A stretch of 64,000 nt of DNA, taken from positions 62,001-126,000 of the forward strand of contig NZ_CACSKD010000010.1 in the NCBI RefSeq assembly GCF_902706285.1, read 5' to 3'. Positions within the stretch are counted from its first letter, which is position 1, and each line of letters starts with the position of its first letter. The notes under the pieces were generated by a model. It was given only the letters and a program-made list of their open reading frames with translations, was not told where the DNA came from and searched no databases. The position numbers were made by a program, and so were the translations under genes. This stretch comes from Rhizobium sp. 18055. GTDB taxonomy: Bacteria; Pseudomonadota; Alphaproteobacteria; Rhizobiales; Rhizobiaceae. This document shows positions 1 through 5,886 of this stretch, piece by piece.

Positions 1-80
1 CACCGCCAACCCCTGCCATGCTCATGCGTGTTCTCGACCTGACCACGCTTACGCTGGTGCTGACGAAACCGTCGATCACG

Positions 81-674
81 CTATTTCAGCATCGGCCAAA
101 GGCTCAGAACCAGAAGCACCGCCATGCTGATATTGAACCATTTCAGCCGCACCGGGTCCGACAACCATTCGCGCAAAGCCGAGCCGAACCCCGCCCAGGT
201 CGATACGCTCGGCACGTTCACGGCAGCGAACACCAACCCGACGACCAGCACGCTAGCGAAATAGACATCCGCGATCGTATAGGTCGCCATCGCCGTCACC
301 GCCATCACCCAGGCCTTGGGATTGACCCACTGGAACGCTGCCGCCGACAGGAACGCCATCGGCTTCACCGCCCCCTCGCCTTCACTGAGCGACCGCGACG
401 TGCCGATCTTCCAGGCGATCCAGACGAGATAGGCACGGCCGGCAAACTTCAGCACGGTGTAGACGATGGGCACGGTATGCAGCACCGCACCAAGCCCCAG
501 CCCGACGCCGAGCAGCAAGGAAAAGAACCCGACGCCAATCCCCAGCATGTGCGGGATCGTCCGGCGGAAGCCGAAATTCACCCCCGACGCAAACAGCATC
601 ATATTGTTCGGGCCCGGCGTGATCGATGTGGTGAAGGCAAACAGAACGAGTGCCAGAAATGTATCCAGCGGCAT
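81..674 (-). CDS. LysE/RhtB-family amino-acid exporter
   Basis: This is a 197-residue inner-membrane protein made almost entirely of hydrophobic segments, which is the usual size for LysE/RhtB exporters. The family signature TPGPNN sits at residues 19-24 just after the first membrane helix, and another family-typical stretch (FQWVNPKAW) lies around residues 113-121. The family exports amino acids or related small metabolites using the proton gradient; the substrate cannot be read from sequence. A perfect inverted repeat lies 42 bases upstream of the start codon and is probably its operator. No regulator gene is seen on this side, but the window begins only 80 bases beyond the stop codon, so one could lie outside. 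Confidence 0.88.
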   Translation of the reverse strand: MPLDTFLALVLFAFTTSITPGPNNMMLFASGVNFGFRRTIPHMLGIGVGFFSLLLGVGLGLGAVLHTVPIVYTVLKFAGRAYLVWIAWKIGTSRSLSEGEGAVKPMAFLSAAAFQWVNPKAWVMAVTAMATYTIADVYFASVLVVGLVFAAVNVPSVSTWAGFGSALREWLSDPVRLKWFNISMAVLLVLSLWPMLK

Positions 675-715
675 GAGACCTCCCGACCCCGCAATTGATA
701 AAGCGGGCCTTGTTG

Positions 716-742
716 ATTTAGGTCAGTATGCCTGACCTAAAT
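716..742. promoter_or_regulatory. Perfect inverted repeat, probable operator of the exporter gene
   Basis: Two perfect 11-base arms, ATTTAGGTCAG at 716-726 and CTGACCTAAAT at 732-742, are separated by TATGC. The repeat lies in the spacer between the exporter start (674) and the end of the MazF-like gene (799). It has no T-run on either side, so a protein-binding site is more likely than a terminator. The cognate regulator is not identified. Confidence 0.6.
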
Positions 743-798
743 TGGAGGTACTACATCTGCATTGTCACGGTGACAGGATTGGATGAAACAGCAAGCAA

Positions 799-1164
799 CT
801 AACCAGCACTATCCGGCAACTCGAGCCCCAGCAGCCTGCCGAGATAGCTGCGAACCTCGCCAAGAAACGCTGGCGACGTTGGCTCGATGAAGCGTAACAA
901 CCGCTCCGCCTTGTCGATCGATCGAACCTGATCAACAAGCACCATGCCACGCGTCTCAAGGTGATCAGGCAAAGCAACCTTGGTCATCCACGGCTGCATG
1001 TTGCTGGTCACCGGGCAGACGATCACACGCTTCAAGCGACAGTTCATCGTCTGCTCGGAGATTACGATGACGGGACGGACACCAGACTGCTCGCTGCCGC
1101 GAATTGAGTTCAAATTGGCAAGATAGATATCGCCGGCCGAAGGTCCAGGTTCAATCGTGCTCAT
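799..1164 (-). CDS. MazF/PemK-family toxin (mRNA interferase)
   Basis: This 121-residue protein has the MazF/PemK order: GDIYLANL at residues 11-18, then GSEQSGVRPVIVIS, the conserved Gly-x-Arg-Pro segment of the RNA-binding face, and CPVTSN further on. Family members are endoribonucleases that cut mRNA at short sequences. I chose the ATG at 1164, which overlaps the end of the upstream antitoxin gene by 14 bases, a common coupled arrangement. Reading could also start 42 bases further upstream, but that extension looks unlike the family. It forms a toxin-antitoxin pair with the AbrB-like gene at 1151-1420; cleavage specificity is unknown. Confidence 0.82.
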   Translation of the reverse strand: MSTIEPGPSAGDIYLANLNSIRGSEQSGVRPVIVISEQTMNCRLKRVIVCPVTSNMQPWMTKVALPDHLETRGMVLVDQVRSIDKAERLLRFIEPTSPAFLGEVRSYLGRLLGLELPDSAG

Positions 1165-1420
1165 GCAATCGTTCGGAGCCGACATCAGGCCCCCAATCGA
1201 CCGCATCAGGCTCGTTCTCCCAGCCGACCCGGTCCATCTCGGCGATCATCTCGTCCAAAGATGGCGCTAACCTCCGCGTCGGCTTCTGTAAGGTCACCTT
1301 GCCATCGCTGACGTCGAGGTTCACGACGTCGCCAGCACTGAGACGCAGCTCATCAGTCACTGCTTTTGGCAAGCGAATAGCGATGCTATTACCCCACTTG
1401 GAAATCGTGACTTTGGTCAT
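1151..1420 (-). CDS. MazE-like antitoxin with AbrB/SpoVT DNA-binding domain
   Basis: This is an 89-residue protein. Residues 1-45 form a swapped-hairpin AbrB domain (KVTISKWGNSIAIRLPK, then LSAGDVVNLDV). The acidic C-terminal half (residues 50-89, rich in Asp/Glu with two Trp) is the part that in MazE proteins wraps round and blocks the toxin. It is the first gene of a two-gene operon with the MazF-like toxin and overlaps it by 14 bases. By family precedent the antitoxin, alone or with toxin, should repress its own promoter; a candidate site lies just upstream at 1431-1448. Confidence 0.82.
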   Translation of the reverse strand: MTKVTISKWGNSIAIRLPKAVTDELRLSAGDVVNLDVSDGKVTLQKPTRRLAPSLDEMIAEMDRVGWENEPDAVDWGPDVGSERLHEHD

Positions 1421-1430
1421 ATCTCACCCT

Positions 1431-1448
1431 TGATATCCGATGTTATCA
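1431..1448. promoter_or_regulatory. Candidate autoregulatory operator of the MazEF-like pair
   Basis: TGATA at 1431-1435 and TATCA at 1444-1448 form an inverted repeat with an 8-base centre, starting 11 bases upstream of the antitoxin start. AbrB-type antitoxins usually bind such repeats in their own promoter. The arms are short, so this is only suggestive. The same spacer is also upstream of the divergent aldo/keto reductase. Confidence 0.35.
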
Positions 1449-1485
1449 CCCATCAGAGACACCGGCAACAAGACGAGGCCGCACC

Positions 1486-2334
1486 ATGCAGGACGATCCG
1501 ATCCCCACCATCAGCCTGCCCGATGGCACTGAAGTCCCGGTCATCGGACAGGGCACCTGGAACATGGGCGAGAACGCCTCCGAGGCAAAGCGCGAGATTG
1601 AAAGCCTGCGTGCCGGCCTCGACCTTGGCATGGTGCTGATCGACACCGCTGAAATGTATGCCGAGGGCGGCGCCGAAAGGATCGTTGGCGAAGCGATCCG
1701 CGGCCGCCGCGACGAGGTCTTCCTCGTCAGCAAGGTCTATCCCTGGAACGCCAGCCGCACCGGAACGATCGAGGCCTGCGAAAGCAGCCTGTCGCGCCTG
1801 GGCACCGACCGCATCGACCTCTATCTCCTCCACTGGCGCGGCGACCACCCACTGGCCGAAACCGTCGAGGCGTTCGAGACGCTGAAGGCATCCGGCAAGA
1901 TCCGCGCCTGGGGCGTCTCCAATTTCGACACCGACGATATGGAGGAACTGCTGGCCGTTCCAGCAGGCAAAAAAGTCGCCGCCAATCAAGTGCTCTACAA
2001 TCTCTCCCGCCGCGGCATCGAGTTCGACCTGCTGCCCTGGTGCCAGAGCCGCAACATCCCAATCATGGCCTATTCCCCAATCGAGCAGGGCCGTATCATC
2101 CGCCACCCCGAAATCATCCGCATCGCAAAGGCCAACCAGGCAACGCCGGCCCAGCTTGCGCTGGCCTTCCTGCTGGAGCGTGACGGCGTCATCGTCATCC
2201 CGAAGACATCGAGTGCCGCGCGGGCGGCTGAAAACCGCGATGCCGTCTCGCTCGACATCAGCGACGAGGACTGGGCAGCCCTCGACGCCGCCTTCCCGCC
2301 GCCGTCACGAAAAAAGCCGCTGGAGATGCTCTGA
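1486..2334 (+). CDS. Aldo/keto reductase
   Basis: A 282-residue cytosolic NAD(P)H-dependent oxidoreductase of the aldo/keto reductase superfamily, normal in length. The catalytic tetrad is readable: Asp53 and Tyr58 in DTAEMYAEGG, Lys83 in LVSKVY and His116 in LLHWRGD. The later VIVIPKTS segment (about residues 231-238) is the usual site that grips the cofactor phosphate. Members reduce aldehydes and ketones to alcohols; the natural substrate is unknown. It is transcribed divergently from the toxin-antitoxin pair and converges on ilvH. A related but separate reductase lies at 22943-23980. Confidence 0.88.
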   Translation: MQDDPIPTISLPDGTEVPVIGQGTWNMGENASEAKREIESLRAGLDLGMVLIDTAEMYAEGGAERIVGEAIRGRRDEVFLVSKVYPWNASRTGTIEACESSLSRLGTDRIDLYLLHWRGDHPLAETVEAFETLKASGKIRAWGVSNFDTDDMEELLAVPAGKKVAANQVLYNLSRRGIEFDLLPWCQSRNIPIMAYSPIEQGRIIRHPEIIRIAKANQATPAQLALAFLLERDGVIVIPKTSSAARAAENRDAVSLDISDEDWAALDAAFPPPSRKKPLEML

Positions 2335-2370
2335 TCCCCAGCGGCTTCGAACGCTTCGAAATCGGTGGAT

Positions 2371-2943
2371 TTACATCCCCTGCGAACCACGGTTCATCGC
2401 CGCAATACCGGTGCGGCAAACCTCGACGAGGCCGAGCGGCTTCATGATCGCCACGAACTGGTCGATCTTCGACGACTTGCCGGTCAGTTCCAGAATGAAA
2501 TGCTCGACGGTGGCATCGACCACCTTTGCGTGGAAGGCATCGGCCAGACGCAGCGTTTCGGCACGCATTTCGCCCTCGCCAACCACCTTGATCAGCGCCA
2601 CTTCGCGCTCGATCGGCCGCTCCTGCCCGAGTTCGCGGGCGCGCACCGTCAGATCGACGACGCGATGGACGGGCACGATGCGCTCGAGCTGCGCCTTGAT
2701 CTGTTCCAGCACCTGCGGCGTCCCACGGGTGACGACGGTAATGCGCGACAGATGTGCCTGATGCTCGGTCTCCGACACCGTCAGGCTCTCGATGTTGTAG
2801 CCGCGACCGGAAAACAGGCCGATGACGCGGGCAAGCACGCCCGGCTCGTTATCGACCAGAACCGAAAGCGTATGGTTCTCGCTCGCCGCCGTTTCCGGCG
2901 AAATGAAGTAGGCAGAGCCCGTCGGCTGTAGATGTGCGTTCAT
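2371..2943 (-). CDS. ilvH: Acetolactate synthase small (regulatory) subunit
   Basis: This 190-residue protein is the regulatory subunit of acetohydroxyacid synthase, the first shared step of Val, Leu and Ile synthesis. An ACT domain at about residues 23-95 carries the family pattern (LSVLVDNEPGVLARVIGLFS, then RGYNIESLTV), followed by the small-subunit C-terminal domain. It stimulates the catalytic subunit and gives feedback inhibition by valine. Its partner ilvI is on the same strand, but a VapBC-like pair lies between them. The start is preceded by GAGGA and falls 29 bases after the toxin stop codon, so it may be transcribed through that pair. Confidence 0.95.
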   Translation of the reverse strand: MNAHLQPTGSAYFISPETAASENHTLSVLVDNEPGVLARVIGLFSGRGYNIESLTVSETEHQAHLSRITVVTRGTPQVLEQIKAQLERIVPVHRVVDLTVRARELGQERPIEREVALIKVVGEGEMRAETLRLADAFHAKVVDATVEHFILELTGKSSKIDQFVAIMKPLGLVEVCRTGIAAMNRGSQGM

Positions 2944-2972
2944 GTCTTCGGTTCCGTTTCCTCAGATTTTTT

Positions 2973-3374
2973 TCAGGACGCCAGCTCGACGCTGACGGTA
3001 TTGATATGCTTTTGCGCCAGCTTGACGAGATCACGGTCGAACGTGACGAAGGTTTCGCCATCACCGGTGAGACTGATATGCAGAGCGTCGGCGAAATCCA
3101 TGCCAGCTTCGAAACATTCCAGCGACCGCGCTATGCGTTCCCTCTCAGCCACGATAATCGCGTCGGAATTCAGCATTCCGCGAAAGAGCTCAAGGATATA
3201 GCTACGCTGAAGCTTGAACTTGCTACGAAGTACCCATTCGGTTTCGAGAATGACGGTCGGCAGCACGATTAGATGAAAGCTTTTCGAAAGCGCAGCGGCT
3301 GTCGCCCATTGGTCACTGTCATCGTTCGCCAGCAAACGAACAAGAAAATTGGTATCAATCGTTCTTGTCTTCAT
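2973..3374 (-). CDS. VapC-like PIN-domain toxin (ribonuclease)
   Basis: This 133-residue PIN-domain protein keeps all four acidic residues expected to bind the catalytic metal: Asp7 (TIDTNFLVRLL), Glu44 (VILETEWVL), Asp96 (DFADALH) and Asp113 (FVTFDRDL). VapC toxins cut specific RNAs, often initiator tRNA or rRNA. I chose the ATG at 3374, which lies inside the end of the antitoxin gene (20-base overlap) and starts directly at the PIN core; an alternative at 3407 adds 11 unmatched residues. It sits between ilvI and ilvH, an unusual place for a toxin gene. Confidence 0.85.
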   Translation of the reverse strand: MKTRTIDTNFLVRLLANDDSDQWATAAALSKSFHLIVLPTVILETEWVLRSKFKLQRSYILELFRGMLNSDAIIVAERERIARSLECFEAGMDFADALHISLTGDGETFVTFDRDLVKLAQKHINTVSVELAS

Positions 3375-3693
3375 TCCACTGACGCTCCAGTCGCTCCCAA
3401 TCTTCAATAGCCTCTTGGTCGATAGCTTCTCGGATCGCCTCGCTCGTAAGCTCGATCGGAGGCCCCTTGTATTTCGGAATGCTGTCCAGGAACTCCTGAG
3501 CCGTCAGCTTCTTCACAGGCGTATCAGCGTCAGCGAGCGTGCCCGCATGAGCCGGCGTCTCGACCGGCCGCAACGTGATGACGCCACCGCCGTCGATCAC
3601 CTCGAACTCGACTCCCGGCTCAAAACCATGCGCATCGCGAACTGCCTTTGGCAGCACGATCGCACCTGTCTTGGACATCTTCGTCGTGTTCAT
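3355..3693 (-). CDS. VapB-like antitoxin with AbrB DNA-binding domain
   Basis: A 112-residue protein with an N-terminal AbrB-type domain (residues 1-45: TKMSKTGAIVLPKAVRDAHG, then VEFEVIDGGGVITL). A longer C-terminal region ends in acidic helices (IREAIDQEAIEDWERLERQW), suited to binding the toxin. The start at 3693 is preferred; an in-frame alternative at 3723 lengthens it by 10 residues. The gene overlaps the PIN-domain toxin by 20 bases. A perfect 9-base hairpin repeat lies just upstream at 3712-3737, between this gene and ilvI. Confidence 0.8.
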   Translation of the reverse strand: MNTTKMSKTGAIVLPKAVRDAHGFEPGVEFEVIDGGGVITLRPVETPAHAGTLADADTPVKKLTAQEFLDSIPKYKGPPIELTSEAIREAIDQEAIEDWERLERQWNEDKND

Positions 3694-3711
3694 CTGTTCG
3701 CTCCGGTGACT

Positions 3712-3737
3712 GGGACGCGGCAACTCTACCGCGTCCC
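3712..3737. repeat. Inverted repeat between ilvI and the VapBC-like pair
   Basis: GGGACGCGG (3712-3720) and CCGCGTCCC (3729-3737) form a perfect 9-base stem with an 8-base loop. It lies between the ilvI stop codon and the antitoxin start, all on the minus strand. There is no T-run, so it is either an operator for the VapBC-like pair or a weak terminator or RNA-stability hairpin after ilvI. The sequence alone does not decide. Confidence 0.5.
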
Positions 3738-3747
3738 CTCTGTTCGA

Positions 3748-5541
3748 TCAAACGAGCGCGCGGCCCTTGGCATCGATCGCGTTGGCAACAGCCTCGTCGG
3801 TGGCCTCATCCGGCAGCAGCATCTCGTTATGTGCCTTGCCCGATGGGATCATCGGAAAGCAGTTGGCGAGATTGGCGACACGGCAATCGAAGATCACCGG
3901 CTTCTTGACATCGATCATCTCCTGGATGGTCGCATCGAGATCGGCTGGCTTTTCGCAACGCAGGCCGACGGCGCCATAGGCTTCCGCCAGCTTGACGAAA
4001 TCGGGCATCGCCTCGGTGTAGGAGTTCGACAGCCGGTTGCCGTGGAGCAGCTGCTGCCACTGGCGCACCATGCCCATATACTGGTTGTTCATGATGAAGA
4101 TCTTGATCGGCGCATCATGCTGGATCGCTGCCGACATTTCCTGGATGCACATCTGGATCGATGCGTCGCCGGCAATGTCGATGACCAGGCTCTCCGGATG
4201 GGCGATCTGCACGCCGAGTGCCGCCGGCAGGCCGTAACCCATGGTGCCGAGGCCACCCGATGTCATCCAGCGGTTCGGCTGCTCGAAGCCGAAGAACTGC
4301 GCTGCCCACATCTGGTGCTGGCCGACTTCTGTCGTGATGTAGGTGTCGCGATCCTTGGTCAGCGCAAACAGGCGCTCCAGCGCATATTGCGGCATGATCA
4401 CGTCTTTGCTCATCGTGTAGGCAAAAGAGTTGCGCGCTCGCCAGCGAGTGATGTCAGCCCACCACTCGGCAGTCTGGCTCTTCTCAGGCTTCTTCGGCAG
4501 CGCCCGCCACAGGCGAACCATGTCTTCGAGGACGTTGCCGACATCGCCACGGATCGGAACATCGACGCGCACGTTCTTGTTGATCGACGACGGATCGATG
4601 TCGATGTGGATCTTCTTCGAGTTCGGCGAGAACGCGTTCAGCCGGCCGGTGATGCGGTCGTCGAAGCGGGCACCGATGCAGACCATGACGTCGCAATCAT
4701 GCATCGCCATGTTGGCTTCGTAGGAGCCGTGCATGCCGAGCATCTTCAGCCAGTTCGGGCCGGATGCCGGATAGGCACCGAGACCCATCAGCGTCGAGGT
4801 GATCGGGAAGTTGGTCAGCGAAACCAGCTCGCGCAGCAGCTTGGAAGCCTCCGGCCCCGAGTTGATGACGCCGCCGCCGGAATAGATGATCGGACGGCGC
4901 GCACCGGCCATCAGTTCGATCGCCGCATGGATCTGGTTGATATCGCCCTGGACCTGCGGCTGGTAGCTCTTCTGGATCGCATGCGCTGCTGGCGGCGTGT
5001 AGGTGCCGGTGGCAAACTGCACGTCCTTCGGAATATCGACCAGAACGGGCCCCGGACGGCCGGACTGGGCAATGCGGAAGGCCTCATGAATGACCGCCGC
5101 CAACTCGTTGACATCCTTGACCAGCCAGTTGTGCTTGGTGCACGGCCGGGTGATGCCGATCGTGTCGGCTTCCTGGAAGGCGTCGGAGCCGATCAGCGAT
5201 GTCGGAACCTGGCCGGTCAGGCAGACCAGCGGGATCGAATCCATCAGCGCGTCCTGCAGCGGCGTGACGGCATTGGTGGCACCCGGACCCGAGGTGACGA
5301 GCATGACGCCGACCTTGCCGGTCGAGCGGGCATAGCCTTCGGCCGCATGGCCGGCGCCCTGCTCGTGGCGAACCAGGATGTGCTTGATGTCGTCCTGCTG
5401 GAAGATCTCGTCATAGATCGGCAGCACAGCGCCACCCGGATAACCGAAGAGATGCTCGACACCATTGTCCTTGAGTGCGCGGATGACGATCTCCGCGCCG
5501 GTCATACGATTGTCGTCCGTCTGCTTGTCCGTGCCCGTCAT
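3748..5541 (-). CDS. ilvI: Acetolactate synthase large (catalytic) subunit
   Basis: The 597-residue, thiamine-diphosphate-dependent catalytic subunit of acetohydroxyacid synthase joins two pyruvates, or pyruvate and 2-oxobutyrate. The activating glutamate is Glu60 in RHEQGAGHAAEGYAR; the FAD-binding middle domain includes YSGGGVINSG; and the ThDP-metal motif begins at GDASIQMC near residue 445 and runs to IMNNQYMGMVRQWQ. Length is normal. The gene is preceded by an attenuator leader (5609-5760), so it is probably controlled by the supply of charged Ile/Leu/Val tRNAs. Its regulatory subunit ilvH follows 800 bases later, with a toxin-antitoxin pair in between. Confidence 0.96.
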   Translation of the reverse strand: MTGTDKQTDDNRMTGAEIVIRALKDNGVEHLFGYPGGAVLPIYDEIFQQDDIKHILVRHEQGAGHAAEGYARSTGKVGVMLVTSGPGATNAVTPLQDALMDSIPLVCLTGQVPTSLIGSDAFQEADTIGITRPCTKHNWLVKDVNELAAVIHEAFRIAQSGRPGPVLVDIPKDVQFATGTYTPPAAHAIQKSYQPQVQGDINQIHAAIELMAGARRPIIYSGGGVINSGPEASKLLRELVSLTNFPITSTLMGLGAYPASGPNWLKMLGMHGSYEANMAMHDCDVMVCIGARFDDRITGRLNAFSPNSKKIHIDIDPSSINKNVRVDVPIRGDVGNVLEDMVRLWRALPKKPEKSQTAEWWADITRWRARNSFAYTMSKDVIMPQYALERLFALTKDRDTYITTEVGQHQMWAAQFFGFEQPNRWMTSGGLGTMGYGLPAALGVQIAHPESLVIDIAGDASIQMCIQEMSAAIQHDAPIKIFIMNNQYMGMVRQWQQLLHGNRLSNSYTEAMPDFVKLAEAYGAVGLRCEKPADLDATIQEMIDVKKPVIFDCRVANLANCFPMIPSGKAHNEMLLPDEATDEAVANAIDAKGRALV

Positions 5542-5608
5542 GTTTTTTGTTCCGTTTTGACTGCTGGGATTTGAAGGTCTGTAGCCGGGAAGCCTGTGTT
5601 TCAGGCAT

Positions 5609-5631
5609 AAAAAAAGGCCCCTTCGGGAGCC
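5609..5631 (-). terminator. Intrinsic terminator of the ilvI attenuator
   Basis: Read on the minus strand, a GC-rich 6-base stem (5616-5621 with 5626-5631, one G-T pair) closed by a CGAA tetraloop is followed directly by seven T residues (5609-5615). It lies about 70 bases upstream of the ilvI start and downstream of the leader peptide, exactly where an attenuation terminator should be. An upstream perfect 10-base stem (5640-5649 with 5680-5689) begins within the leader reading frame and probably decides whether the terminator forms. Confidence 0.8.
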
Positions 5632-5666
5632 TGTTGTCTAGCGCATGGGTGGCTATCGCCGGATGG

Positions 5667-5723
5667 TTACACCATCCTGCCCATGCGCTGTCCCACCACA
5701 ATAAGAATTGCTGCTATCTTCAT
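5667..5723 (-). CDS. Leader peptide of the ilvI attenuator
   Basis: An 18-codon reading frame translates as MKIAAILIVVGQRMGRMV, with ATG at 5721-5723 and TAA at 5667-5669. Seven of 18 residues are Ile, Leu or Val, five of them consecutive at positions 6-10. The 5' arm of a perfect 10-base hairpin (5680-5689) starts 5 bases after the fifth of these codons, so a ribosome stalled there would cover it. A terminator follows 36 bases after the stop codon. A good promoter places transcription at or within two bases of the ATG, so the leader is nearly leaderless, as reported for the trp leader of Sinorhizobium. The role in attenuation is inferred. Confidence 0.82.
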   Translation of the reverse strand: MKIAAILIVVGQRMGRMV

Positions 5724-5731
5724 GGCGGCAA

Positions 5732-5760
5732 GTGATAGACAGAAAATTTCGCAGCGTCAA
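5732..5760 (-). promoter_or_regulatory. Sigma-70-type promoter of the ilvI leader
   Basis: On the minus strand TTGACG (5755-5760) and TATCAC (5732-5737) are separated by exactly 17 bases. With normal spacing the transcript would begin at 5723-5725, at or just before the leader peptide ATG. Confidence 0.7.
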
Positions 5761-5811
5761 CGCTTAAAGCAATAAAAAGCCGAGCATGCGTTCGGCGTAA
5801 TAAACGCAGCG

Positions 5812-5827
5812 GCACAAGCGCTTGTGC
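5812..5827. repeat. 16-base perfect palindrome upstream of the HerA-like gene
   Basis: GCACAAGC and GCTTGTGC meet without a spacer in the 160-base region between the divergent ilvI leader and the HerA-like ATPase. It is 59 bases before the ATPase start and about 50 bases upstream of the ilv promoter. It may be an operator for either gene; the binding protein is unknown. A second, weaker hairpin (5779-5796) followed by T residues on the minus strand lies between it and the ilv promoter. Confidence 0.45.
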
Positions 5828-5886
5828 GCAAAAGGGTTTGTTAAACGTTCGCTTATATCCTTGCCGCAATCGCAGGGAGTAGCCCT

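Noticed and set aside
3349..5574. A 741-codon open frame antisense to ilvI
   Set aside because: High-GC codon use leaves the opposite strand free of stops. The product is rich in Arg/His/Asp with no family pattern, while ilvI in the other strand is unmistakable.
5547..5735. 62-codon plus-strand frame over the ilvI leader
   Set aside because: It runs antisense through the attenuator; the minus-strand promoter, leader peptide and terminator explain the region fully.
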